Assembly: GCA_013140555.1 (NCBI GenBank)
Contig: JABFSO010000486.1
Span: 1 to 33,471 of the forward strand
Source of the DNA: Cyclobacteriaceae bacterium
GTDB lineage: Bacteria > Bacteroidota > Bacteroidia > Cytophagales > Cyclobacteriaceae
Length of the DNA: 33,471 nucleotides
Reading direction: 5' to 3'
The notes below the pieces were generated by a model. That model made no database searches, was not told where the DNA came from, and saw only the letters and a program-made list of their open reading frames with translations. Numbering within the stretch: the first letter of the stretch is position 1; every line of letters begins with the position of its first letter. Positions 8,561 to 15,940 of the stretch are shown here, in pieces. Made by a program: the position numbers and the translations under genes.

Positions 8561-9607
8561 ATGAAACGGATTTTTATACATAATCCCTTCTTTCGCATAC
8601 TGGCCCCGCCTGTGTTTGGTGTATTTATCTATTTGCTGATTTTGTTGATCAACAACAATGTAGAGCAAATCACCACGCTGGTCAGCAATCAGGAAGTGTA
8701 TGTATGCATTGGGCTCAGCCTGATTTCATTTGAGTCCATGCGGCTCGTCATCGTATTGCTTCAGCGCTTCTTTTCCATGGAGCCTAAAAAATTAGCGCTT
8801 CAGGTCTTTGCCACTACTTCCATTAGCATAGCCATCGTTCTAATCGCGATTAGCAGCTATTTTCAATGGGTAATCGGTTTCGATATCAGCAGTCGTGAGT
8901 TGTGGATATTCGGTACGTTGTTTACGCTCACTTCATTTCTTTACAACGCGTTGTACATCGGCAATCAGTATTTGCATTTGGAAAACACCTTGCGCATTGA
9001 ACAAGAACAAAAGCTCCGCGAAAGCCTGGAATCCGAATTTCTCTCCTTCAAACAAGAAATCAATCCCGATCTGCTTTACGACAGTCTGGAAGACCTGATT
9101 CTCTGTCTGCACAAAAAAACAGATGTAGCTGAAGATTTGATCGACAGCCTTGCAGCTTTATATCGCTACCAGTTGGTGCACCGACAAAAAGAGTTTGTAA
9201 CCTTAAGCGAAGAAATACAGGCCGTACAACACTTGATTCGCTTGGCCAATCAAAAGCATCGGCAAACGATCAAATGGATCAACAAAATTTCTGAAACTTC
9301 TTCAATTCAATTGATGCCTGGTGCACTCATCACTGCGATAGATAGCGTCATTCGCAATACGCTCATCTCGCCCGATGCGCCACTCATGTTCACGCTCTCG
9401 CAAGAAGATGACGAATACTTTGTGTTGCACCACGACCTAAACGACAAACTGCAACTGCATCCTGAAAGCATAGCAGCCTTTCAGCGTTTACAGCGCTCGT
9501 ACTCCGTTTATAGCGACCGCCCTTTTGTTCAGGTGAAGGCGGGCCGGGAAAATTATATTAAATTTCCGATGATCATGGTTGAGCCTCTATTATCTGAAAC
9601 GGAATGA
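8561..9607 (+). CDS. Degenerate LytS-type sensor (pseudokinase)
   Basis: 348-aa paralogue of the preceding kinase with four membrane helices (about residues 14-31, 46-70, 80-105, 115-135) and the same overall plan. The phospho-acceptor motif reads INPDLLYDSLED, so the His is replaced by Asp170. The N-box is lost: LITAIDSVIRNTL stands where the active copy has LLVENAVKHN. The glycine-rich ATP lid is also unrecognisable. Autophosphorylation is therefore unlikely. The frame is intact and its ATGA overlaps the response-regulator start, so it is probably translated and may act as an allosteric or heterodimer partner of the active kinase. Decay towards a pseudogene is the alternative, but the uninterrupted frame argues against recent loss. 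Confidence 0.88.
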   Translation: MKRIFIHNPFFRILAPPVFGVFIYLLILLINNNVEQITTLVSNQEVYVCIGLSLISFESMRLVIVLLQRFFSMEPKKLALQVFATTSISIAIVLIAISSYFQWVIGFDISSRELWIFGTLFTLTSFLYNALYIGNQYLHLENTLRIEQEQKLRESLESEFLSFKQEINPDLLYDSLEDLILCLHKKTDVAEDLIDSLAALYRYQLVHRQKEFVTLSEEIQAVQHLIRLANQKHRQTIKWINKISETSSIQLMPGALITAIDSVIRNTLISPDAPLMFTLSQEDDEYFVLHHDLNDKLQLHPESIAAFQRLQRSYSVYSDRPFVQVKAGRENYIKFPMIMVEPLLSETE

Positions 9608-10389
9608 GTCTGACACTTTCCATATTGATTGTTGAAGACGAAACTCCGGCAGCAGAAAAACTGGAGCGCTACTTGCAAAAGTATAGCTCAACCATTTCGG
9701 TAGCTGCCGTCTGTGATTCAATTGAGAGTGCCTCCCAATGGCTGCAGGATAATCAGGAAAGTATTGATCTGATCTTCATGGACATTCAACTGAAAGACGG
9801 GTTGAGTTTTGCCATCTTCAAAGAAGTGACCGTGCAGAAACCGGTAATCTTTGTCACTGCCTACAATGAATACGCGCTGGAAGCATTTAAAGTCAACAGC
9901 ATCGACTATTTGTTGAAACCTGTCACCTTCTCTGACCTAAGTGCCAGCTTACAAAAGTTTGAGAATCTGCGTGAGCAAATGGCCACCACCGATGCCAAGC
10001 GCGAAAAGATCAAGTCCTTGGCACAAACCGATTCGCCAAAAAATTATAAAGAGCGGTTTATGGTGAAGGTGGGCGATCACATCCGCTCCATCACCATCGA
10101 TCAAGTGCTATTCTTCTTTGCGGATGGCCGTGATGTGTATTTGGTCACCAATCAACTTCGTAAATTTATTATCGATTTCACGCTGGAGTCGTTGGACGAA
10201 GTGTTGAACCCAAAAAATTTCTTTCGCGTCAACCGCTCCTACATTGTGCATATTCCTTTTATTCAAGATGTCGTGACTTACTCCAACAGCCGACTGAAAA
10301 TCACGACCCAACCTGCGTGGGACAAAGAGATTATTGTAAGTCGCGAGAAGGTAAACGAATTCAAAGAGTGGTTTGACGGAGTGCATTAA
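9604..10389 (+). CDS. LytTR-family response regulator
   Basis: 261-aa transcription factor. The receiver domain (about 5-120) has acidic residues Glu11 and Asp12, phospho-acceptor Asp60 in LIFMDIQL, Thr85 and Lys106, all at expected positions. A linker of about 25 residues leads to a LytTR DNA-binding domain (about 150-258) with the typical FFRVNRSYIVH segment. The start codon overlaps the stop of the pseudokinase gene (ATGA), indicating translational coupling. It should be the output of the two upstream sensor proteins. Its DNA targets are unknown, and no obvious LytTR direct repeat was recognised in the operon promoter. Confidence 0.95.
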   Translation: MSLTLSILIVEDETPAAEKLERYLQKYSSTISVAAVCDSIESASQWLQDNQESIDLIFMDIQLKDGLSFAIFKEVTVQKPVIFVTAYNEYALEAFKVNSIDYLLKPVTFSDLSASLQKFENLREQMATTDAKREKIKSLAQTDSPKNYKERFMVKVGDHIRSITIDQVLFFFADGRDVYLVTNQLRKFIIDFTLESLDEVLNPKNFFRVNRSYIVHIPFIQDVVTYSNSRLKITTQPAWDKEIIVSREKVNEFKEWFDGVH

Positions 10390-10400
10390 TCCTCCTTTCT

Positions 10401-10483
10401 CTCCGCGACACGAGGAGTCTTATCGGAAGCAAAAACTAAATGTGAGTAATGACAGAAGATGCCTCGTTCATCGGCATGACAAG
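10401..10483. repeat. REP-like repeat, copy A
   Basis: 83 bp that recur at 10653-10735 with three substitutions. Its two ends are inverted versions of each other: a CCGCGACACGAGGAGTCTT arm at the left and a GATGCCTCGTTCATCGGCATG arm at the right pair imperfectly, the layout of a REP/BIME-type palindromic element. Confidence 0.8.
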
Positions 10484-10497
10484 GGCAGTTAAAGGAC

Positions 10498-10570
10498 TTT
10501 CTTAAAATCCTTTTTGATACCTCATCCTTGCCTTCTCCACAAGAGAAGGAATCAGTGGGGTTTTAAGAAA
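10498..10570. repeat. Nested inverted repeat between the REP copies
   Basis: Outer arms TTTCTTAAAATCC (10498-10510) and GGGGTTTTAAGAAA (10557-10570) pair with one mismatch. An inner hairpin CCTTCTC/GAGAAGG lies at 10531-10549. It is a second, different palindromic element inside the 392-bp gene-free stretch. Confidence 0.6.
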
Positions 10571-10611
10571 TGCCTTTGCGGGCTTCGTCACAACATTCAT
10601 AACTCGTTATA

Positions 10612-10735
10612 AAGATGCCTCGTGACTTGGCAGGACAAGCTTTCTCTTGTCACTCCGCGACACGAGGAGTCTTATCGGAAGCTAAAACTAAATGTGAGTA
10701 ATGACAGAAGATGCCTCGTTCCTCGGCATGGCAAG
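10612..10735. repeat. REP-like repeat, copy B with an extra half-unit
   Basis: An extra arm (GATGCCTCGTGACTTGGCAGG, from about 10614) faces the CTTGTCACTCCGCGACACGAG arm across a short loop, forming one large hairpin. The latter arm is also the left end of copy B (10653-10735), which is 96% identical to copy A. Together the 10401-10735 stretch holds about five half-units in alternating orientation. Confidence 0.75.
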
Positions 10736-10781
10736 CTTCGGCAATCGTAAAAACTGTATCTTTAATAAAGAATCAATCGCT

Positions 10782-11840
10782 ATGACTAAAAAGTATTTTA
10801 AAATCGGACTAGGTCTCCTCGGTGTGTTTGTGATCATTTTCATTCTCAATACCCTCAATGCTGCGGGTTCGTTCACGACACTTACGTCACACATAGACGG
10901 CCAAATCGAAACTACTTACACCAATACACCCGGAGCCGAAGACATGGATATCGATTACCAAAAGGGTTTGTTATTTATATCCAGCACCGATCGCTGGCAG
11001 CAATTTCAAAATAAGGATGTATAAGGTGGCATCTATCTTTTGCAACTGGACAGCGGGAAAGTGCCCACGAAAATTCCCACTACCTACACCGGTCAATTTC
11101 GTCCGCACGGTGTTTCCTTTCTTACCCACGAATCAAGAGATTACTTGTTTGTGGTAAACCACAATAATGAGGGAAATTTTGTCGAGTTATTTCAATTTAA
11201 GAATGACACGCTCTTTCATCAACGCTCGTATTCCGATGATTCGATGTGTTGCCCCAATGATGTAGTAGGCGTTTCTCCTACCCAATTTTACGTGACAAAT
11301 GACCACGGCACCCAAAAAGGAGCTATGCGCAAAGTAGAAGATTACCTGCGTGTGCCGCTCTCCTATCTTTTATATTTTGATGGAACCCGGTTTTCGAAAG
11401 TCTACGAAGGCCTGACTTACGGCAATGGCGTGAATTTATCCAACGATGGATCAAAGCTATATCTCACTCACACCACCGGCAGAGAGTTACTCACATTTAG
11501 CCGCGATGCACAATCCGGAACTTTAAAGCTCTTGGATAAATTGAATTTGAAATCAGGACTGGATAATATTTCTGTCGATGAAAACGATAACCTGTGGATT
11601 GCCTCGCATCCGAAGATGTTGAAGTTCGTTGGTCATGCTACCGACTCCTCTAAGAAATCGCCATCTCAAATTTTTAGGTTGACACCGGAAGGAAATGACA
11701 GCTATCTGGTAAAAGAAGTTTTTCTCGATCGAGGAGAAGTGATCTCTGCCTCCAGTGTTGGCATTCACTATAAAAATCAGCTGTTGATTGGAGGCGTTTT
11801 TGAAAGCAAGGTTGTGCGCCTTACACTTTCCGAGAAATAG
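10782..11840 (+). pseudogene. Paraoxonase/arylesterase-like gene interrupted by one TAA
   Basis: From ATG 10782 the frame runs 80 codons, meets TAA at 11022-11024, and continues in the same frame to 11840. Without the stop it would encode about 351 residues of a PON-type six-bladed calcium-dependent lactonase/arylesterase. Residues matching the PON1 site are all present (numbering counts the stop as 81): Glu53-Asp54, His109, His127, Asn159-Asp160, Asn173-Asp174, Asn215 and Asp261-Asn262. The N terminus is a signal anchor (about 6-27). The split separates Glu53 from the rest, so the truncated pieces should not be active. There is no frameshift or other damage, suggesting a very recent nonsense mutation or a sequencing error. 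REP-like repeats lie directly upstream. Confidence 0.85.
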
Positions 11841-11882
11841 AAGTTCGGAACAACTGTTAAATGGAATTAGTCTAAAAAACAA

Positions 11883-11914
11883 GAGCGCAAATCAAACGAA
11901 TTTGATCTGCGCTC
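11883..11914. terminator. Bidirectional terminator between convergent genes
   Basis: A 14-bp stem with one mismatch (GAGCGCAAATCAAA / TTTGATCTGCGCTC) and a CGAA tetraloop. On the minus strand it is followed by TTGTTTTTT, so it best fits the SWIB gene. It can also end the paraoxonase-like transcript. Confidence 0.8.
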
Positions 11915-11933
11915 AGATGTTTTGGGTGGTGAA

Positions 11934-12275
11934 TTACTTCACGTGTTTGTTAACCACTTTTGCCAACTCAAACATAGAAATTTGCTTCTTGCCATCGAAA
12001 AGCACTTTCAACTTTTCGTCAGCATTAATCATTCTTCTGTTTTTGCTGTCTTGTAGTTTGTTCTTCTTGATGTACTCCCAAATCTTCTTAATGATTTGAG
12101 TTCTAGGAAGAGGTTTGCTGCCTACCACTGCACCTAATGCTGCACTAGGAGTCAATGCGGCCATGAATGCTGCATTGGGTTTGCGAGCTGATTTTTTCTT
12201 AGCGGCCTTCTTAGGGGCGGCTTTCTTAGCGGCCTTTTTAGGAGCTGCTTTTTTCTTTGCTGCTTTTTTTGCCAT
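11934..12275 (-). CDS. SWIB-domain protein with H1-like lysine tail
   Basis: 113-aa basic protein. Residues 1-32 are a histone-H1-like tail of KKAAPKKAAKK-type repeats. Residues about 36-112 form a SWIB/MDM2 domain (TPSAALGAVVG, then PRTQIIKKIWEYIKKNKLQD and MINADEKLKVLF). SWIB proteins with basic tails are known from chlamydiae and Bacteroidota and are assumed to bind or organise DNA. The highly basic N terminus suggests nucleoid association; the partner of the SWIB fold is unknown. It ends at a strong terminator and diverges from the carbonic-anhydrase-like gene across 238 bp that hold a repeated motif. The Lys/Ala-rich codon tract may be prone to slippage. Confidence 0.9.
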   Translation of the reverse strand: MAKKAAKKKAAPKKAAKKAAPKKAAKKKSARKPNAAFMAALTPSAALGAVVGSKPLPRTQIIKKIWEYIKKNKLQDSKNRRMINADEKLKVLFDGKKQISMFELAKVVNKHVK

Positions 12276-12383
12276 AGCTGAAATTGGTTTTAATGGTTGC
12301 GAATTAAGTTGAAAAAATTGAGTTATCCCAACATCAGGGCAACGAATTACATTTTACACTTGAATTTTATGATGAGCGGACTG

Positions 12384-12486
12384 TTTTCCTAGGGAAAAAC
12401 TCAATTTTACCTATGAAAAAAACAATAATGAACTGCTTTGCCTTCTATGTAATTATCGGGCGATCGATACGTTTTCATAGGGGAAA
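12384..12486. promoter_or_regulatory. Three copies of a TTTTC(A/C)TAGG motif, possible operators
   Basis: TTTTCCTAGGGAAAA (12384-12398) and TTTTCATAGGGGAAA (12472-12486) are direct copies matching at 13 of 15 positions. An inverted copy at 12406-12419 reads TTTTCATAGGTAAA on the minus strand. The first copy is itself nearly palindromic. They sit between the divergent SWIB and carbonic-anhydrase-like genes, the last ending 28 bp before the latter's ATG, a position fitting a regulator-binding site. Confidence 0.45.
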
Positions 12487-12513
12487 CGAGTATTTTGGAA
12501 CAAAAATTACAAC

Positions 12514-13656
12514 ATGCTGAAAGAGCGACAAATTCATATTTTGATTGGATGTGCCGATGCACGCGACTTGAGCCAGATACAAATTGATGCCATTGAAGAA
12601 ACCAGCAAATCGTTTCTTTCATTGGGGATCTCCATCGAATTTCATGTGATCCGCACAGCCGGCTCATTTGTAACACCCGATGTGGTGATGGATATCAAGC
12701 GAACTTTTGAGCAAGCCCAACGCCATAGTAATGATGCATTGGTGCCTATGAAATACTATGTACACATTCAGACACACGGCCATCTTACCGAAGATTCCAA
12801 TGACGCTTACATTAGTCATGTGCATGATTTGCATCTCGTAGAAGGCTCTCCTCTAAACTGCGGTATGCTCCAAGCCTCCTCAGTAGGAATTGAAATTGAG
12901 AAGCTTATTATTGAAGAAGCCCTTGAACTTCCTTTGGCAGGACAGAAGGTAAAAATCGACAACGACACTAAAATCAAATTGCTGCTGAAGGAGCACTATG
13001 CCTATGATGGCTACCTGGCGGGCGATTGGGTGTTTAGTATCGACTTGCTGCGCACGCATCCGCGCCACCAGCGAACGTTATTAGAAAAAGCCATCGCTAC
13101 TGATGCGGAATTAAAAGTGCTGCAAATACAAATTACTAGCGGAATAATGGACTATGCCATCCACTCGCTCATTCGTGTGGACGATGGAATTCCGGAGGTG
13201 CCCTTCTGGGATACGGTGCAAAAATACATTCGCGAGCATTCGGAAAACCAGCGAAACAAGGTTGAGATTCTCATTCACCAATCGCAAAAGCAAAAGCCAT
13301 TAGCAGGATTGCTATGCATGAGCGACCCTCGACAGTCTTCTAGATGGTTAGCGGCAAACTACTATTTAACCAAGCACGGCATCGATACTGATGGCGATTA
13401 TCTGCCCAATACGCTTTTTAATATGTCGGGCAGCTCGTTTGACATTCCGCACACACCCTTTGGGCCCTATGTGATTGCCGGATTTTTCTACAGTGTAAAA
13501 CATTTGAAATTAACCGACCAATTGGTGATGGGATACGATGCGAACCAAACCGGGCGCATTCTGCAAAAGATTAAAAATGATCCAATCATGAATTTGATTG
13601 TAGATAAGTTTCAGGTAAATCTGATCCCGATTCATCAAACCGAACTCGAGAAGTAA
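12514..13656 (+). CDS. Unrecognised protein with beta-carbonic-anhydrase-like N-terminal half
   Basis: 380 aa, no signal peptide, probably cytosolic. The N-terminal part resembles a beta-carbonic anhydrase: ILIGCADARD supplies a C-x-D-x-R motif (Cys13, Asp15, Arg17), HVIRTAG recalls the family's VIRNAG loop (residues 44-50), and YYVHIQTHGH (81-90) occupies the strand that normally ends in H-x-x-C. That second zinc motif is not intact; a later NCGM (115-118), separated by about 25 residues, could contribute the missing cysteine. The C-terminal 200 residues match no family known to me. It may be a remote homologue with another activity. Three TTTTC(A/C)TAGG motifs lie just upstream. No clear -7 box was identified. 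Confidence 0.7.
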   Translation: MLKERQIHILIGCADARDLSQIQIDAIEETSKSFLSLGISIEFHVIRTAGSFVTPDVVMDIKRTFEQAQRHSNDALVPMKYYVHIQTHGHLTEDSNDAYISHVHDLHLVEGSPLNCGMLQASSVGIEIEKLIIEEALELPLAGQKVKIDNDTKIKLLLKEHYAYDGYLAGDWVFSIDLLRTHPRHQRTLLEKAIATDAELKVLQIQITSGIMDYAIHSLIRVDDGIPEVPFWDTVQKYIREHSENQRNKVEILIHQSQKQKPLAGLLCMSDPRQSSRWLAANYYLTKHGIDTDGDYLPNTLFNMSGSSFDIPHTPFGPYVIAGFFYSVKHLKLTDQLVMGYDANQTGRILQKIKNDPIMNLIVDKFQVNLIPIHQTELEK

Positions 13657-13731
13657 CGTTACATCACCCAATTGCTTGTCCAACCATAAGCAACAAAATG
13701 AATCATGCTTCTACATAAAATCAAATCTACC

Positions 13732-14259
13732 ATGAATCAAAAAAACAGTCTTTCACGCCAGCAGTTCATTCAAAAATCACTTCTTACCTTCGGTGGATTG
13801 GTGCTTACCTCTACAGCCCAAAGTCAATCGCAGGAAAAGCGCGGCCCGTTAAAGGTTGAACTGGTGAAAGAATTTGTGACCGTATGCCATGGTAATTTTG
13901 ATCGCGCTAAAGAGTTGCTCGAGAATGAACATTTACTACTCCATTCTTCGCACGACTGGGGAGGTGGTGATTTTGAATCGGGCATTGAAGCTGCCGGCCA
14001 TGTGGGCAACAAAGAAATCGCGAACTATTTGCTTAGCAAAGGTGCTCGCTACAATGTATTCCTCGCCTGTATGCTAGGCCATGTGGAGACCGTAAAAAAT
14101 ATACTTGCCTTTCAACCAGGCTTACTTCATTTGAAAGGGCCACATGGATTTACTCTGTTACATCATGCCGAAAAAGGTGGCGATGAAGCCAAAGCTGTGG
14201 TGGATTATCTGACGGGATTGGGTGCCAAAGAAACCATTGTCGATTTCTGGAAAAAATAG
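13732..14259 (+). CDS. Exported ankyrin-repeat protein
   Basis: 175 aa from ATG 13732, which puts a signal-like segment at the N terminus; ATG 13705 would add nine residues in front. The leader (SRQQFIQKSLLTFGGLVL) resembles a twin-arginine signal in layout, but the second Arg is Gln, so Sec or no Tat export is likely. Residues about 55-165 form three to four ankyrin-type helix pairs (NFDRAKELLENEHLLL, GNKEIANYLLSKGA, GHVETVKNILAFQPGLL, GFTLLHHAEKGG). The role is unknown; small exported ankyrin proteins of this kind are common in Bacteroidota. It converges on the CsbD-like gene with a shared hairpin. Confidence 0.8.
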   Translation: MNQKNSLSRQQFIQKSLLTFGGLVLTSTAQSQSQEKRGPLKVELVKEFVTVCHGNFDRAKELLENEHLLLHSSHDWGGGDFESGIEAAGHVGNKEIANYLLSKGARYNVFLACMLGHVETVKNILAFQPGLLHLKGPHGFTLLHHAEKGGDEAKAVVDYLTGLGAKETIVDFWKK

Positions 14260-14260
14260 A

Positions 14261-14283
14261 GCAGGCTCTGCTAAAGAGCCTGC
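14261..14283 (-). terminator. Terminator hairpin, mainly for the minus-strand stress operon
   Basis: A perfect 9-bp stem (GCAGGCTCT/AGAGCCTGC) with a 5-nt loop. The minus-strand stop codon lies in the loop, and minus-strand transcription then reads into CTATTTTTT. Confidence 0.75.
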
Positions 14284-14456
14284 AACTTGACAAAAATTAA
14301 ATCAAGTTCTTCGCGCGACTTATTCAATTTTACCTGAAGGCGTTGCAGCATGCTTTCGCGGTTTTCATTTTCAAACAAAAAATCCTCATCGGAAAGAGTT
14401 GGAAACAATCTTTTCAAAAGGATTTTTTGTTCGCGCCAGCTTCTGACTATGCTCAC
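14271..14456 (-). CDS. CsbD-like small general-stress protein
   Basis: 61 aa starting at GTG 14456, one base after the stop of the upstream gene, which points to translational coupling. The sequence pattern SW-x(4-6)-LLK, LSDEDFLF, then MLQRLQVKLNKSREELD matches the small proteins annotated as CsbD-type general stress proteins in Bacteroidota. Their molecular function is not established. It is the last gene of a likely operon with the sigma factor and the 122-aa protein, ending at a terminator hairpin that overlaps its stop codon. Confidence 0.75.
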   Translation of the reverse strand: MSIVRSWREQKILLKRLFPTLSDEDFLFENENRESMLQRLQVKLNKSREELDLIFVKLQAL

Positions 14457-14457
14457 G

Positions 14458-14826
14458 TTAGGCGGGTTCTACTGTTTTCTCTAATCGCGTTACATGCAGG
14501 ATAAACTGCTTATCCAACACAAACTTAAACTCATCTTCACCCATCAACTCGGTAGCCTTGCGGCTTGTTTGCAATAAATGCAACAGATCTATCGCCACCA
14601 TCGATGCTTTGATGTTATTCTTCGCTTTGCCTTTGGTTACTTCCAACGTAAATGAATAAACGCCTTTTTCCTTGGGGTTTAATGATTTAAACTCGTGTGG
14701 ATACATTTTGTATTGTTGCGGTGCCTCCGAAGAAGCCACCATCATTTGCAAAATGGCAGGGCGGTATTTAATCCATAGTGGAATGTAAGGCTTGGTGGCA
14801 GTAGAGTCAAATGAAGAGTAATTCAT
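14458..14826 (-). CDS. Conserved protein of unknown function (122 aa)
   Basis: 122 aa, no signal peptide or membrane segment, so probably cytosolic. I do not recognise a named family. The N-terminal half contains TKPYIPLWIKYRPAILQMM and a beta-rich stretch YSFTLEVTKGKAKNNIKAS. The C-terminal half is helical (VAIDLLHLLQTSRKATELM) and ends in a predicted strand, FVLDKQFILHV. It lies 32 bp downstream of the sigma-factor gene and 1 bp upstream of the CsbD-like gene on the same strand, suggesting a role in the same response. It could be a regulator of the sigma factor, but nothing in the sequence shows that. Confidence 0.75.
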   Translation of the reverse strand: MNYSSFDSTATKPYIPLWIKYRPAILQMMVASSEAPQQYKMYPHEFKSLNPKEKGVYSFTLEVTKGKAKNNIKASMVAIDLLHLLQTSRKATELMGEDEFKFVLDKQFILHVTRLEKTVEPA

Positions 14827-14858
14827 GCAATTAGCGGTTTTATAAATAGTCGGTTTTC

Positions 14859-15719
14859 TCAGAGATAGGTTTTGAGTGCCTTGCTGCGGGCGGTATCGCG
14901 TAGGCGTCTGGTGGCTTTTTCTTTGATCTGACGCACGCGCTCGCGCGTAAGGCTAAACTTCAAGCCAATTTCTTCCAGTGTCATAGAGCGGGTTCCATTC
15001 AAGCCAAAGAAGTAAGAGATTACCTCCGACTCACGGGCGGGTAACGTGGCCAGTACCCGAGCCACCTCGCTGCACAACGAATCGCGCATCAAATCGCCAT
15101 CCGGTGTTTGATCCGTTTGGTTCGTAAGTACATCTAATAAGTTATTTTCTTCGCCTTGCACAAAAGGTGCATCTACCGAAATATGACGCCCCCCGAGGCG
15201 CATGGTGTTTTCCACTTCTTCGGTTGTCACTTTCATTACTTCAGCCAACTCCTCAGGCGAAGGCTCGCGCTGAAATTTTTGCTCAAGTTCAGAAAAGGTC
15301 TTCGCTACTTTATGCAATGACCCTACGCGGTTGAGCGGCAGGCGTACCACACGTGATTGTTCGGCCAATGCTTGTAAAATGGATTGACGAATCCACCACA
15401 CAGCATAGGAAATGAATTTAAATCCACGCTTCTCGTCAAAGCGGCTGGCAGCCTTAATCAAGCCCACATTGCCTTCGTTGATCAAATCTCCGAGGCTTAA
15501 TCCATTATTCTGATATTGTTTGGCAACGGAAACCACAAAGCGCAAATTAGCTTTCGTAAGTTTTTCGAGTGCCATTTGGTCGCCTTCGTGAATGCGTTTA
15601 GCCAATTCCACTTCCATCTCTGAAGTAATCAAATCGACTTTTCCGATCTCTTGAAGGTATTTATCCAGCGATTGATTCTCGCGGTTGGTAATCTGTTTTA
15701 CAATTTTTAGCTGTCTCAT
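14859..15719 (-). CDS. rpoD: Primary-type sigma-70 factor, Bacteroidota form
   Basis: 286-aa sigma factor that directs RNA polymerase to promoters. Region 1.2 (about 16-48, [15 protein letters not shown]), region 2 (about 53-122, with [11 protein letters not shown] and [13 protein letters not shown]), region 3 (about 130-205) and region 4 (about 220-275, with [21 protein letters not shown]) are complete. Region 1.1 is absent, as is normal for the Bacteroidota housekeeping sigma. Region 4 differs in small ways from the form I remember ([14 protein letters not shown]), and many members of this group carry paralogues, so it may be a second copy and not the main factor. It leads an operon with two small genes. 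A -7 box lies 123 bp upstream. Confidence 0.92.
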   Translation of the reverse strand: MRQLKIVKQITNRENQSLDKYLQEIGKVDLITSEMEVELAKRIHEGDQMALEKLTKANLRFVVSVAKQYQNNGLSLGDLINEGNVGLIKAASRFDEKRGFKFISYAVWWIRQSILQALAEQSRVVRLPLNRVGSLHKVAKTFSELEQKFQREPSPEELAEVMKVTTEEVENTMRLGGRHISVDAPFVQGEENNLLDVLTNQTDQTPDGDLMRDSLCSEVARVLATLPARESEVISYFFGLNGTRSMTLEEIGLKFSLTRERVRQIKEKATRRLRDTARSKALKTYL

Positions 15720-15841
15720 AGTTGCGTTATTGGCCCGTTCCGTTCAAAAAGTGGCTTTGTGAACTTCAATTGAAAAAACCAAGGCGCAGGAATCAGCTTG
15801 CGAAAGAAGATACCGACAGCAGGATTTGAGGAATTGAACCC

Positions 15842-15849
15842 CAAAGATA
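15842..15849 (-). promoter_or_regulatory. -7 box upstream of the sigma-factor gene
   Basis: TATCTTTG on the minus strand, a perfect TAnnTTTG match. No TTG lies at the usual 19 nt. If used, it gives a 5' leader of about 115 nt. The rest of the 221-bp gap shows nothing else recognisable. Confidence 0.45.
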
Positions 15850-15940
15850 CGTTTAATTTTACCCGCACCCTAGGAGAATATGAAGTTTAGCGGAATGCAG
15901 GGATGAGCGAGTGAATGTTGATTTATCGCTTTCGCGATGT

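Noticed and set aside
11022-11024. Programmed readthrough or recoding of the paraoxonase stop
   Set aside because: The codon is TAA, which is not used for selenocysteine or pyrrolysine, and no recoding structure is visible; mutation or error is simpler.
12407-12676. Minus-strand 89-codon frame at the start of the carbonic-anhydrase-like gene
   Set aside because: It overlaps that gene and the repeated-motif region and has no recognisable protein features.
13732-13800. Twin-arginine signal on the ankyrin protein
   Set aside because: The motif reads S-R-Q-Q-F with a single Arg, so Tat export is not supported.
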